NCBI RefSeq assembly: GCF_001905505.1
Contig: NZ_LIPG01000001.1
Span: forward strand, 1,488,001-1,552,000
Length of the DNA: 64,000 nt
Origin: Streptomyces sp. CB02058
GTDB lineage: Bacteria; Actinomycetota; Actinomycetes; Streptomycetales; Streptomycetaceae
Direction of reading: 5' to 3'
A program made the position numbers and the translations under genes. Shown piece after piece: positions 26,481-35,910 of this stretch; the first letter of the stretch is position 1; the number at the start of each line of letters is the position of its first letter. A model generated the notes under the pieces. The model was not told where the DNA came from. It did not search any database and saw only the letters and a program-made list of their open reading frames with translations.

Positions 26481-27632
26481 ATGACACAGCAGCAGACAGA
26501 GGGCGGCGACGTCCGTCTCACCGGGATCAGCAAGACCTACGGCTCCTTCACCGCAGTGCACCCCCTCGACCTGACCGTCCCGCAGGGCTCCTTCTTCGCG
26601 CTGCTCGGCGCGTCCGGCTGCGGCAAGACCACCACCCTGCGGATGATCGCGGGCCTGGAGGACGCCACCACCGGCACGGTCTCGCTCGGCGGCCGTGACA
26701 TCACGGGCCTGCCCCCGTACAAACGGCCCGTCAACACCGTCTTCCAGAGCTACGCGCTCTTCCCCCACCTCGACGTCTCCGAGAACGTCGCCTTCGGACT
26801 GCGCCGACGCGGGATCAAGTCCGTGAGGAAGCAGGTCGGCGAGATGCTGGACCTCGTCCAGCTCGGCGACTTCGCCCACCGCAAACCGCATCAGCTCTCG
26901 GGCGGGCAGCAGCAGCGCGTCGCCGTGGCCCGCGCGCTCATCAACCACCCCCAGGTCCTCCTCCTCGACGAGCCGCTCGGCGCGCTCGACCTCAAGCTCC
27001 GCCGGCAGATGCAGCTCGAACTCAAGCGGATCCAGACCGAGGTCGGCATCACCTTCGTCCACGTCACCCACGACCAGGAGGAGGCCATGACCATGGCCGA
27101 CACCGTCGCGGTGATGAACGGCGGCCGGGTCGAACAGCTCGGCGCCCCCGCGGATCTGTACGAGAACCCCCGCACCACCTTCGTGGCCAACTTCCTCGGC
27201 ACCTCCAACCTCATCGAGGGCGAGATCGTCTCCACCGGTACGGACGTCGTCGTCGCGGCGGGCGGCGGCAGGCTCAGGCTGCCCGGCGGCCGGTGCACGT
27301 CCCCGGCGGCGAGCGGAGAGAAGCTGCTCGTCGGGGTCCGCCCCGAGAAGATCTCCCTGGCCCACGCCGAGGACGCTGACGCGATACCCGAAGGCCGCAA
27401 CAGGGTCACCGGCCGCATCACCGACTCCAGCTTCATCGGCGTCTCCACCCAGTACGTCGTCGAGAGCCCCGCCGGCAAGGCGCTCCAGGTCTACGAGCAG
27501 AACATCGAACGCGACGGCCGGCTCGTCCCCGGCGCCGAGGTCGTCCTGCACTGGAACCCCGAGCACACCTTCGGACTCGACGCGGACCAGGACATCACCG
27601 CCGGCGCGGGCGTCCTGGAGGAGGCGGCGTGA
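26481..27632 (+). CDS. potA: spermidine/putrescine ABC transporter ATPase
   Basis: 383 residues. Walker A GASGCGKTT (about 40-48), Q-loop FQSYALFPH, signature LSGGQQQR, Walker B LLLDEPLGALD, switch His in VTHDQEEAM, and a C-terminal TOBE domain with VGVRPEKI. ATG 26481 is the family start, although its ribosome site is weak. The stop overlaps the potB GTG. Confidence 0.94.
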   Translation: MTQQQTEGGDVRLTGISKTYGSFTAVHPLDLTVPQGSFFALLGASGCGKTTTLRMIAGLEDATTGTVSLGGRDITGLPPYKRPVNTVFQSYALFPHLDVSENVAFGLRRRGIKSVRKQVGEMLDLVQLGDFAHRKPHQLSGGQQQRVAVARALINHPQVLLLDEPLGALDLKLRRQMQLELKRIQTEVGITFVHVTHDQEEAMTMADTVAVMNGGRVEQLGAPADLYENPRTTFVANFLGTSNLIEGEIVSTGTDVVVAAGGGRLRLPGGRCTSPAASGEKLLVGVRPEKISLAHAEDADAIPEGRNRVTGRITDSSFIGVSTQYVVESPAGKALQVYEQNIERDGRLVPGAEVVLHWNPEHTFGLDADQDITAGAGVLEEAA

Positions 27633-28552
27633 GCGTCACCGAGGCGCCGCCGGCGCCCCCCGCGGAGGCGGAGATCCGCAAGCCGTCCACCCGTAGGCGG
27701 CTCGTCCCCTACTGGCTGCTGCTTCCCGGCATCCTGTGGCTGCTCGTCTTCTTCGCGCTGCCGATGGTCTACCAGGCCTCCACCTCCGTGCAGACCGGAT
27801 CGCTGGAGGAGGGCTTCGAGGTCACCTGGCACTTCCGGACCTACTGGGACGCCTTCGCCGACTACTACCCGCAGTTCATCAGATCCCTGCTGTACGCGGG
27901 CACCGCCACGGTCCTCTGCCTGCTGCTGGGCTACCCGCTCGCCTATCTGATCGCCTTCAAGGCCGGGCGGTGGCGCAACCTGGTGCTCGTACTGGTCATC
28001 GCCCCGTTCTTCACCAGCTTCCTGATCCGGACGCTGGCCTGGAAGACGATCCTCGCGGACGGCGGCGCCGTCGTCGACGTCCTCAACACCCTGCACGTCC
28101 TGGACGTCACCGGCTGGCTCGGCTGGACCGAGAACAACCGGGTGCTGGCCACCCCGATGGCCGTCGTCTGCGGACTGACGTACAACTTCCTGCCCTTCAT
28201 GATCCTGCCGCTCTACACCTCGCTGGAGCGGATCGACGGCCGGCTCCACGAGGCCGCGGGCGACCTCTACGCCACGCCCGCCACCACCTTCCGCAAGGTG
28301 ACCCTGCCGCTGTCCATGCCCGGGGTCGTCTCCGGCACGCTGCTGACGTTCATCCCCGCGAGCGGCGACTACGTCAACGCGGAACTCCTCGGCTCCACCG
28401 ACACCAAGATGGTCGGCAGCGTCATCCAGACCCAGTTCCTGCGGGTGCTGGACTATCCGACGGCCGCCGCGCTCTCGTTCATCCTCATGGCGGTCGTCCT
28501 GCTCGTGGTCACCGTCTACATCCGCCGCTCCGGTACGGAGGACCTGGTCTGA
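27629..28552 (+). CDS. potB: spermidine/putrescine ABC transporter permease 1
   Basis: 307 residues with six spans and an EAA loop (HEAAGDLYATPATTFRKVTLP). GTG 27629 overlaps the potA stop by four bases (GTGA), so translation is coupled. It pairs with the next gene as the heterodimeric channel. Confidence 0.93.
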   Translation: MSVTEAPPAPPAEAEIRKPSTRRRLVPYWLLLPGILWLLVFFALPMVYQASTSVQTGSLEEGFEVTWHFRTYWDAFADYYPQFIRSLLYAGTATVLCLLLGYPLAYLIAFKAGRWRNLVLVLVIAPFFTSFLIRTLAWKTILADGGAVVDVLNTLHVLDVTGWLGWTENNRVLATPMAVVCGLTYNFLPFMILPLYTSLERIDGRLHEAAGDLYATPATTFRKVTLPLSMPGVVSGTLLTFIPASGDYVNAELLGSTDTKMVGSVIQTQFLRVLDYPTAAALSFILMAVVLLVVTVYIRRSGTEDLV

Positions 28553-29355
28553 TGCCCGTACTCCGTCTCATCCGCCGGAACCTGGTCGTGATCGCGGGGC
28601 TGCTGACCCTCGCCTACATGATCCTTCCGAACGTCGTCGTGATGGTCTTCTCCTTCAACCGTCCCAACGGGCGCTTCAACTACGCCTGGCAGGAGTTCTC
28701 CCTCGACGCCTGGAAGGACCCCTGCGGTGTCGCGGACCTCTGCGGCTCGCTCTCGCTCTCGCTGCGGATCGCCTTCTGGGCGACGGCCGGCGCCACCCTG
28801 CTCGGTACGATGATCGCCTTCGCGCTGGTCCGCTACCGCTTCCGCGCACGCGGCGCGATCAACTCGCTGATCTTCCTGCCGATGGCCATGCCCGAAGTCG
28901 TCATGGCGGCCTCGCTGCTGACGCTCTTCCTCAACCTGGGCGCGGAACTCGGCTTCTGGACCGTGCTGATCGCCCACATCATGTTCTGCCTCAGCTTCGT
29001 GGTGACGGCGGTCAAGGCGCGCGTGATGTCGATGGACCCGAGGCTGGAGGAAGCGGCCCGCGATCTCTACGCGGGCCCCGTGCAGACCTTCCTCAGGGTG
29101 ACCCTCCCGATCGCCGCCCCCGGGATCGCCGCGGGAGCGCTGCTCGCCTTCGCGCTCTCCTTCGACGACTTCATCATCACCAACTTCAACGCGGGCACCA
29201 CGGTGACCTTCCCCATGTTCGTCTGGGGTTCGGCCCAGCGCGGAACGCCCGTGCAGATCAACGTCATCGGTACGGCCATGTTCGTCATCGCCGTGGCGGT
29301 GGTCCTCGCCGGACAGCTCATCGCGAACCGGCGGAAGAGCAACGCGGGAAAATAG
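28552..29355 (+). CDS. potC: spermidine/putrescine ABC transporter permease 2
   Basis: 267 residues, six spans, EAA loop EEAARDLYAGPVQTFLRVTLP. ATG 28552 starts on the last base of the potB stop. The N-terminal NVVVMVFSFNRP and FDDFIITNFNAG segments are PotC-like. It completes the PotD-A-B-C polyamine importer. Confidence 0.93.
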   Translation: MPVLRLIRRNLVVIAGLLTLAYMILPNVVVMVFSFNRPNGRFNYAWQEFSLDAWKDPCGVADLCGSLSLSLRIAFWATAGATLLGTMIAFALVRYRFRARGAINSLIFLPMAMPEVVMAASLLTLFLNLGAELGFWTVLIAHIMFCLSFVVTAVKARVMSMDPRLEEAARDLYAGPVQTFLRVTLPIAAPGIAAGALLAFALSFDDFIITNFNAGTTVTFPMFVWGSAQRGTPVQINVIGTAMFVIAVAVVLAGQLIANRRKSNAGK

Positions 29356-29376
29356 CACCTGAAGGAGTTGGAAGCC

Positions 29377-30792
29377 ATGGCCCCGGATGCCATGCGTACT
29401 GCCGCACACTCACTCTCCGACGCACGTCCCCTCTCGTACTGGCTCGACGACCCGGGAAAGCCGGAGGCCCTGCCCGCGCTCACCGGGGACGAGCGCTGCG
29501 ACCTGCTGGTCGTCGGCGGCGGCTACAGCGGGCTGTGGACCGCGCTGCTCGCCAAGGAACGCGACCCGGGGCGCGACGTCGTCCTCATCGAGGGGCACGA
29601 GGTGGGCTGGGCGGCCTCCGGCCGCAACGGCGGATTCTGTGCCGCGTCCCTGACGCACGGCCTGGCCAACGGGGTGGAGCGCTGGCCGGAGGAGATCGGG
29701 AAGCTGGAGGAGCTGGGCGCGCGGAACCTCGACGCCATCGAGGAGACCGTCGCCCGCTACTCCCTCGACTGCGACTTCGAGAGGACCGGCGAGATCGATG
29801 TGGCCACGGAGCCCCATCAGCTCGGGGAGCTGCGCGCATGGCACCGCAGAACCGGCGAACTCGGCCTCGGCGGACTCGAATTCCTCGACCGAGACCAGGT
29901 GCGCGACCATGTCGACTCACCGACATTCCTGGGCGGTCTGCTCGACCGGCGCGGCGTGGCCATGCTCCATCCGGCCAAGCTCGTCTGGGGGCTGAAGGAG
30001 GCATGCCTCGGCCTGGGCGTACGGATCTACGAGAACACCCGCGGCCTCGGACTCGCCAGGTCCGGGGCCGGCACGGCGGTGCGCACCCCGTACGGCAGGG
30101 TCTTCGCCCGTGACGTCGCCCTCGGGACGAACATCTTCCCCTCGCTGGTCAGACGGGTGCGCCCGTACACCGTCCCGGTCTACGACTACGCGCTGATGAC
30201 GGAACCCCTCGACGCGGACCGGCTCGCCTCTGTGGGCTGGCGTGGCCGTGAGGGGCTGGGGGACAGCGCGAACCAGTTCCACTACTTCCGGCTCTCCGCC
30301 GACAACCGCATCCTGTGGGGCGGTTACGACGCCGTCTATCCGTACGGCGGCCGGCTGGACTCCTCGCTGGACCAGCGTCCGGAGACCTTCCTGAAGCTCG
30401 CCGGGCAGTTCTTCGCGTGCTTCCCGCAGCTGTCCGGAGTGCGCTTCACCCATGCCTGGGGCGGCGCCATCGACACCTGCTCACGCTTCTCCGCCTTCTA
30501 CGGCACGGCCCTTCGCGGGAGGGTCGCCTACGCGGCCGGGTACACGGGGCTGGGCGTCGGGGCCACGCGCTTCGGGGCCGAGGTCATGCTCGATCTGCTG
30601 TCGGGCCGGGAGACCGAGCGCACCGCGCTGCGGATGGTCCGCTCCAAGCCGATGCCCTTCCCGCCCGAACCGCTGGCCTGGGCCGGGATCGAGCTCACCA
30701 AGAGGTCGCTCGCCCGCGCCGACAGCCACGGCGGACACCGCAACGCGTGGCTGCGGACCATGGACCGGCTGGGGCTCGGCTTCGACAGCTGA
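29377..30792 (+). CDS. FAD-dependent amine oxidoreductase (gamma-glutamylputrescine oxidase type)
   Basis: 471 residues of the DAO/PuuB-like family. The N-terminal FAD dinucleotide motif is G47-G-G-Y-S-G52, followed by GWAASGRNGGFCAASL as in PuuB, and a C-terminal GYTGLGVGATRFGAE segment. AAGGAG at 29362-29367 is 9 nt from ATG 29377; TTG 29368 is an inferior choice. It is the last gene of the pot cluster. I recall the S. coelicolor counterpart (SCO5671) being proposed to oxidise gamma-glutamylputrescine. Confidence 0.88.
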   Translation: MAPDAMRTAAHSLSDARPLSYWLDDPGKPEALPALTGDERCDLLVVGGGYSGLWTALLAKERDPGRDVVLIEGHEVGWAASGRNGGFCAASLTHGLANGVERWPEEIGKLEELGARNLDAIEETVARYSLDCDFERTGEIDVATEPHQLGELRAWHRRTGELGLGGLEFLDRDQVRDHVDSPTFLGGLLDRRGVAMLHPAKLVWGLKEACLGLGVRIYENTRGLGLARSGAGTAVRTPYGRVFARDVALGTNIFPSLVRRVRPYTVPVYDYALMTEPLDADRLASVGWRGREGLGDSANQFHYFRLSADNRILWGGYDAVYPYGGRLDSSLDQRPETFLKLAGQFFACFPQLSGVRFTHAWGGAIDTCSRFSAFYGTALRGRVAYAAGYTGLGVGATRFGAEVMLDLLSGRETERTALRMVRSKPMPFPPEPLAWAGIELTKRSLARADSHGGHRNAWLRTMDRLGLGFDS

Positions 30793-30799
30793 GCGGGGG

Positions 30800-30826
30800 T
30801 GGTGCCGGGCCAGTGGTCCGGCACCA
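30800..30826 (+). terminator. terminator after the pot/oxidase operon
   Basis: 12-bp stem with one G-T pair (30800-30811 with 30815-30826) and a 3-nt loop, 8 nt past the oxidase stop. Confidence 0.7.
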
Positions 30827-31017
30827 GATCCCGCGGTGCGCGGCTGCGACGGACCATTCCCTCCGGGGAACGCGGCGGTGGCCCCGCCGCACCGACGTGA
30901 CCGGGGTCACTTCAACTCGTCCGCCCGACCCGCGTCATGATCCGGTCCCCGCGCTCTCTCTTCCTCGGACAGCACCGGCGGATCCCTGCCGGTGCCCGGA
31001 GGAGAGGGAGGCAGCTC

Positions 31018-31479
31018 ATGGCCCGCACGGGGGCGGAAGCCGCGATCGCATGGCTCGTGTCGGTGGCACCGGATCCGGGTGCCTGCCGGAGGGAGTGGGA
31101 GCGCGATCCCCAGGGGATGGCGCTCCTTCCCGCCGGGAAGCGCTGGGACGTACTGATCGTCCCGGCGGAGCTCGGCTATCCGACGCTCGATGTGCTCACC
31201 CGGCTCGTCGACCGGCCGGGGCCCGTCCTCGCGGACTTCGGCGACTCCAGGATGGGTTTCTTCGTGCCCCCGGGCACGGCCGCCCGCTGGGTCGGTACCG
31301 GCATCCGGGGAGTCGGCACCGGGACCTGGATCATCGTCCCCCGGCCGGGCGGCACGGTGGGCGGGGTGCGGTGGCTGATCCTGCCGGACGGCTCGGGCAC
31401 ACTCACCGACGCGGCCCTTCTCGAACTCGCCCTGCACGAGGCCGCCGCGGTCCGTGGCGCGCGGGGCGGCGGGGGGTGA
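31018..31479 (+). CDS. conserved hypothetical protein, 153 aa
   Basis: ATG 31018 follows a purine-rich GGAGAGGGAGG. Visible features: RRWDVLIVPAELGYPTLDVL-like strand-helix pattern, GFFVPPGTAARWVGTG and WLILPDGSGTLTD. I have the impression of a Streptomyces-wide family with a primase-polymerase-like small domain, but I cannot confirm that. No signal peptide. It lies alone between the oxidase terminator and the chitinase promoter. Confidence 0.65.
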   Translation: MARTGAEAAIAWLVSVAPDPGACRREWERDPQGMALLPAGKRWDVLIVPAELGYPTLDVLTRLVDRPGPVLADFGDSRMGFFVPPGTAARWVGTGIRGVGTGTWIIVPRPGGTVGGVRWLILPDGSGTLTDAALLELALHEAAAVRGARGGGG

Positions 31480-31495
31480 GGCACCGCCAGAGGTC

Positions 31496-31524
31496 TTGAC
31501 AACTGGATTGGTCTGGACCATGTT
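31496..31524 (+). promoter_or_regulatory. chitinase promoter
   Basis: TTGACA at 31496-31501 and CATGTT at 31519-31524, 17 nt apart, make a HrdB-like promoter with a start point near 31531, 34 nt before the chitinase GTG. Confidence 0.6.
31507..31522 (+). promoter_or_regulatory. DasR-type operator (dre) in the chitinase promoter
   Basis: TGGTCTGGACCA at 31509-31520 matches the 12-base core of the known Streptomyces dre consensus (TGGTCTAGACCA) at 11 of 12 positions. It sits in the spacer between -35 and -10 and overlaps the -10, as expected for repression relieved by glucosamine-6-phosphate. Confidence 0.8.
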
Positions 31525-31564
31525 GTGCGCGGACCGCTCAATTCCCCCGTGTACGGAGGCTGTT

Positions 31565-33403
31565 GTGGAACGCACCGGATCGCGCACCGGACCACCCGTC
31601 CGTTTGTCCGGACCTCTGGCCGTCTTCTCGGCGGTGCTGCTCGCCGCGGGAGGCCTGGCCGCGTCCGCGCCCGCCGCCGGGGCGGCCGACGCCGATCTGG
31701 CGCGCAACGGCGGCTTCGAGGCCGGCCTCGACGGCTGGTCCTGCTCGGGCGGGAGCGGCACGGCCGTCAGCACCCCCGTGCACAGCGGGACATCGGCCCT
31801 GAAGGCGACGCCGGCCGGGAGCGACAACGCGCGGTGCTCCCAGACGGTGACGGTGAAGCCCAACTCCGCCTACACGCTGAGCGCCTGGGTGCAGGGGAGT
31901 TACGTCTACCTCGGAGCGTCCGGCACCGGGACCACCGACGTCTCCACCTGGACCCAGTCCGCCGGGGCGTACCAGCAGCTCACCACCAGCTTCAAGACCG
32001 GCCCCTCGACGACCTCGGTGACCGTCTACACCCACGGCTGGTACGGCACCCCCGCCTACTACGCCGACGATCTCACCCTGACCGGCCCCGGCGGCGACCC
32101 CGTCGCCGTGCCCGCCGCCCCCACCGCCCTGCGGGCGGGCACGGCCACCGCGTCCGCCGTCCCGCTGTCCTGGACGGCATCCGCCGGGGCCACCGGCTAC
32201 CGCGTCTACCGCGGCGGCACGAAGGTCCTCGACGTCACCGGCACCTCGGCGACCGTGACCGGGCTGACCGCGTCGACCGCGTACAGCTTCCAGGTCTCGG
32301 CGGTCAACGCCGCCGGCGAGTCGGCGAAGTCGTCGGCCGTGAGCGTCACGACGGCGGCCGGCGGTGGTGGCGGGAGTGACGCGGGTCTCCCGGCCCACGC
32401 GCTCGTCGGCTATCTCCACTCCAGCTTCGCCAACGGCTCCGGCTACACGCGCATGGCCGACGTGCCCGACTCCTGGGACGTCATCAACCTCGCCTTCGGT
32501 GAGCCGACCTCCGTCACCTCCGGCGACATCCGCTTCTCGCTCTGCCCGGTGGCCGAGTGCCCGAACGTCGAGAGCGAGGCGGAGTTCAAGGCCGCCATCC
32601 AGGCCAAGCAGGCCGCGGGCAAGAAGGTCCTGATCTCCATCGGCGGACAGAACGGCCAGGTGCAGCTCGCCTCGACCGCCGCCCGCGACGCCTTCGTCTC
32701 CTCCGTGTCCAAGATCATCGACACCTACGGGCTCGACGGCCTGGACATCGACTTCGAGGGGCACTCGCTCTCGCTGAACACCGGCGACACCGACTTCCGC
32801 AGCCCGACGACCCCGGTCATCGTGAACCTGATCTCCGCGGTGAAGTCCCTCAAGGCCAAGTACGGCGACGACTTCGTCCTCACCATGGCCCCCGAGACCT
32901 TCTTCGTGCAGCTCGGATACCAGTACTACGGCTCCGGCCCCTGGGGCGGCCAGGACCCGCGCGCCGGTGCCTATCTGCCCGTGATCCACGCCCTGCGCGA
33001 CGACCTCACCCTGCTGCACGTCCAGGACTACAACTCGGGCTCGATCATGGGCCTGGACAACCAGTACCACTCCATGGGCGGCGCCGACTTCCACATCGCC
33101 ATGACCGACATGCTGCTCACCGGCTTCCCCGTCGCCGGTGACCAGACCAAGGTCTTCCCCGCGCTCCGCCCCGAGCAGGTCGCCTTCGGCCTCCCGGCGT
33201 CTACCCAGGCGGGCAACGGCCACACCTCGCCCGCCGAGGTCACCAAGGCGCTCAACTGCCTGACGAAGAAGACGGACTGCGGCAGTTACCAGACGCACGG
33301 CACCTGGAGCGGACTGCGCGGCCTGATGACCTGGTCCATCAACTGGGACCGCTTCAACAACTGGGAGTTCTCGAAGAACTTCGACGCCTACTTCGGCGGC
33401 TGA
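31565..33403 (+). CDS. secreted GH18 chitinase with CBM and fibronectin III domains
   Basis: 612 residues. A signal peptide (to about residue 40, AAGAADAD) is followed by a carbohydrate-binding module (NGGFEAGLDGW onward to ~180), an FnIII domain (~185-275), a Gly/Ser linker and a GH18 catalytic domain. Its DxxDxDxE motif is D391-G-L-D-I-D-F-E398, with E398 as acid. It degrades chitin outside the cell. GTG 31565 has GGAGG at 31555-31559. By position it may be the equivalent of S. coelicolor ChiB (from memory). A dre site controls it. Confidence 0.93.
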   Translation: MERTGSRTGPPVRLSGPLAVFSAVLLAAGGLAASAPAAGAADADLARNGGFEAGLDGWSCSGGSGTAVSTPVHSGTSALKATPAGSDNARCSQTVTVKPNSAYTLSAWVQGSYVYLGASGTGTTDVSTWTQSAGAYQQLTTSFKTGPSTTSVTVYTHGWYGTPAYYADDLTLTGPGGDPVAVPAAPTALRAGTATASAVPLSWTASAGATGYRVYRGGTKVLDVTGTSATVTGLTASTAYSFQVSAVNAAGESAKSSAVSVTTAAGGGGGSDAGLPAHALVGYLHSSFANGSGYTRMADVPDSWDVINLAFGEPTSVTSGDIRFSLCPVAECPNVESEAEFKAAIQAKQAAGKKVLISIGGQNGQVQLASTAARDAFVSSVSKIIDTYGLDGLDIDFEGHSLSLNTGDTDFRSPTTPVIVNLISAVKSLKAKYGDDFVLTMAPETFFVQLGYQYYGSGPWGGQDPRAGAYLPVIHALRDDLTLLHVQDYNSGSIMGLDNQYHSMGGADFHIAMTDMLLTGFPVAGDQTKVFPALRPEQVAFGLPASTQAGNGHTSPAEVTKALNCLTKKTDCGSYQTHGTWSGLRGLMTWSINWDRFNNWEFSKNFDAYFGG

Positions 33404-34185
33404 CCGCTCCTGCTCCCCGCCCGCAGGGCGATGAGCAGGAGCCCGCTCAGGCACCAGGCGGCCCCCACGTCCAGCGGCCAGTGGTAGCCGCGCAGCACCA
33501 GACCGACGCTCGTCGCCGCCGTCAGCAGGACGGCGGCGACGGGCGTCACCCATCTCCGCCGCGTGTACGGGGCGATCAGCAGGGCCGCGGCCCCGTACGC
33601 CACCATCGCCGTGGTCGTGTGGCCCGAGGGGTAGTAGCCCGTCGCCTCCGTCAGCGGACCCTGCCGGTCCGTCCACAGCTTGAGCGGGACGACGAGCGCG
33701 GGAACGGCGGCCATGGCCAGGACGGCGCACACCGCCGCCCGCCGGGCGCGACGGAACCAGGCGAAGAGGACCGCGCACGCCAGCACCGGAACGGCCACCT
33801 GCATATTGCCCAGGTCGGCGAAGAAGTCGGCGAGCCGGGCGGAGCCGCGCCCCGCCAGCTCCAGGCCGAGCCGCTCGTCGGGGACCAGCAGGGGGCCGTC
33901 GGCCAGCACCTGCCAGGTGATCAGGGCGAACAGGACCAGCATCGTCACGGCCGTGGACACGAGAAGAACCGGCCACCGGGGAACAGGGGGGATTGTTCCG
34001 AGGTGGCCGGTCGGACCGGTTTGCCGCGCGCCCCGGGGGGTGTGGGGCGGGCGGCCATCCGATCGGTGAGGAGTCCCGGAGCCCGAAGCTCCAGCGGTGT
34101 GCGCGATGGCACGGCCGGATCGGTGCTGGGGGAGCCCCGGCCCGGCATCGCCCGCAGTCCCCTGCGGGCGGGGTGTTTCTCTCAT
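33388..34185 (-). CDS. PAP2 family membrane phosphatase
   Basis: About 265 residues from ATG 34185. Roughly six hydrophobic segments. The phosphatase motifs are KLWTDRQGP, then YPSGHTTTA with the active-site His, and RGYHWPLDV with the third motif's Arg, His and Asp. Substrates are lipid phosphates or undecaprenyl pyrophosphate. The first ~80 residues are a disordered basic region, so the start is uncertain. Its stop overlaps the chitinase gene's end by 16 nt on the other strand. Confidence 0.85.
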   Translation of the reverse strand: MRETPRPQGTAGDAGPGLPQHRSGRAIAHTAGASGSGTPHRSDGRPPHTPRGARQTGPTGHLGTIPPVPRWPVLLVSTAVTMLVLFALITWQVLADGPLLVPDERLGLELAGRGSARLADFFADLGNMQVAVPVLACAVLFAWFRRARRAAVCAVLAMAAVPALVVPLKLWTDRQGPLTEATGYYPSGHTTTAMVAYGAAALLIAPYTRRRWVTPVAAVLLTAATSVGLVLRGYHWPLDVGAAWCLSGLLLIALRAGSRSGQPPK

Positions 34186-34273
34186 CTGGGAAAACCGTAC
34201 GTCAGAGGAAGGAGGCACCGGAAGCGACAACGGTATCCCGCCATCGCCCCCGCACACCTTCTTCACACGCCCT

Positions 34274-34311
34274 CACCGGTGGCCGGGCGAGGGGTCGCCC
34301 GGCCACCGGTG
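34274..34311 (-). terminator. terminator after gabT
   Basis: A perfect 17-bp stem (34274-34290 with 34295-34311) with a GGGG loop (34291-34294), 13 nt past the gabT stop. The strongest hairpin in this region. Confidence 0.85.
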
Positions 34312-34324
34312 GGATTCGCACGGA

Positions 34325-35665
34325 TCAGATGGTGGCGAACGCCTGCTCGATGATGTCCAGGCCCTCGTTCAGCAGGTCCTCGCCGATGACCAGCGGCGGC
34401 AGGAAGCGCAGGACGTTGCCGTAGGTGCCGCAGGTCAGCACCAGCAGGCCCTCGGCGTGGCAGGCCTTGGCCAGCGCGCCCGCGGCGGCGGCGTCGGGGT
34501 CCTTCGTACCGGACTTCACCAGCTCGATCGCGATCATGGCGCCGCGACCGCGGATGTCGCCGATGATGTCGCCGTTCGGGAGCTTGGACCGCATCTCGGC
34601 GAGGCGGCCCTTCATGATCTCCTCGATGCGCTTCGCCTTCCCGTTCAGGTCCAGCTCGCGCATCGTCTCGATGGCACCGAGCGCACCCGCGCAGGCCACC
34701 GGGTTGCCGCCGTAGGTGCCGCCGAGGCCGCCCGCGTGCGCGGCGTCCATGATCTCGGCGCGGCCGGTCACCGCCGAGAGCGGGAGACCGCCCGCGATGC
34801 CCTTGGCCGTGGTGATCAGGTCGGGGACGATGCCCTCGTCCTCGCAGGCGAACCACTGGCCGGTGCGGCAGAAACCGGACTGGATCTCGTCCGCGACGAA
34901 GACGATGCCGTTGTCCTCGGCGAACTGCGCGATCGCCGGGAGGAAGCCCTTGGCCGGCTCGATGAAGCCGCCCTCGCCGAGCACCGGCTCGATGATGATC
35001 GCCGCGACGTTCTCCGCGCCGATCTGCTTGGTGATCTCGTCGATGGCCTGCGCGGACGCCTCGGCGCCGGCGTTCTCGGCACCGGTCGGCCAGCGGTAGC
35101 CGTACGCCACCGGCACACGGTAGACCTCGGGCGCGAACGGCCCGAAGCCCTGCTTGTACGGCATGTTCTTCGAGGTCAGCGCCATCGTGAGGTTCGTACG
35201 GCCGTGGTAGCCGTGGTCGAAGACGACGACCGCGGTGCGCTTCGTGTATGCGCGGGCGATCTTCACGGCGTTCTCGACGGCCTCGGCACCCGAGTTGAAC
35301 AGCGCCGACTTCTTGGCGTGGTCGCCCGGCGTCAGCTCCGCGAGCTGCTCGCAGACCTCGACGTACCCCTCGTACGGCGTGACCATGAAACAGGTGTGGG
35401 TGAAGTCGGCGAGCTGCGCCGAGGCGCGGCGCACGACGGCTTCGGCGGAGGCGCCCACCGACGTCACGGCGATACCGGAACCGAAGTCGATCAGCCGGTT
35501 GCCGTCCACGTCCTCGATGATCCCGCCGCCCGCCCGGGCGGTGAAGACCGGCAGGGTGGAACCCACACCTGCGGCCACCGCCGCGACACGGCGGGCCTGC
35601 AGCTCGGCCGACTTCGGGCCGGGGATGGCGGTGAGGACGCGGCGCTCCTGCGGGATGTCGGACAT
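34325..35665 (-). CDS. gabT: 4-aminobutyrate--2-oxoglutarate transaminase
   Basis: 446 residues, fold-type I PLP enzyme. K288 in LITTAKGIAGGLPLS binds PLP, and FVADEIQSGFCRTG and NSGAEAVENAVKIAR are typical of GABA transaminase. AGGAG is 7 nt before ATG 35665. It converts GABA and 2-oxoglutarate to succinic semialdehyde and glutamate, the step after the aldehyde dehydrogenases in this window. The PucR regulator and gabD-like gene lie 3-5 kb to the right on the other strand. Confidence 0.93.
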   Translation of the reverse strand: MSDIPQERRVLTAIPGPKSAELQARRVAAVAAGVGSTLPVFTARAGGGIIEDVDGNRLIDFGSGIAVTSVGASAEAVVRRASAQLADFTHTCFMVTPYEGYVEVCEQLAELTPGDHAKKSALFNSGAEAVENAVKIARAYTKRTAVVVFDHGYHGRTNLTMALTSKNMPYKQGFGPFAPEVYRVPVAYGYRWPTGAENAGAEASAQAIDEITKQIGAENVAAIIIEPVLGEGGFIEPAKGFLPAIAQFAEDNGIVFVADEIQSGFCRTGQWFACEDEGIVPDLITTAKGIAGGLPLSAVTGRAEIMDAAHAGGLGGTYGGNPVACAGALGAIETMRELDLNGKAKRIEEIMKGRLAEMRSKLPNGDIIGDIRGRGAMIAIELVKSGTKDPDAAAAGALAKACHAEGLLVLTCGTYGNVLRFLPPLVIGEDLLNEGLDIIEQAFATI

Positions 35666-35910
35666 GCGGGGCTCCTGGGGGTGTTTCGGACGCTTCTGTT
35701 TCTGCAGGCTACGAGCGGGTGAGGGCGCCGGTCATGCTCCGATCGGGAGTGGTGGGAGCGTGTCCTTGTCCGCCGCGGACAGATGGCCGCGCCGGGCCCC
35801 CGCGCGGCACCTCCGCCGGGTCATCCGGCCGCATGGCTGAACTCCCGGGGCCCGGGCACTAGATTGGCCGTGCAGAAGGCGGGACCTGGCTGGTCAGGGG
35901 GCAGCGGTTC

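Noticed and set aside
31538..33976. 812-residue open frame antisense to the chitinase
   Set aside because: Covers the promoter and dre site of the chitinase, and its amino acid composition is of shadow type.
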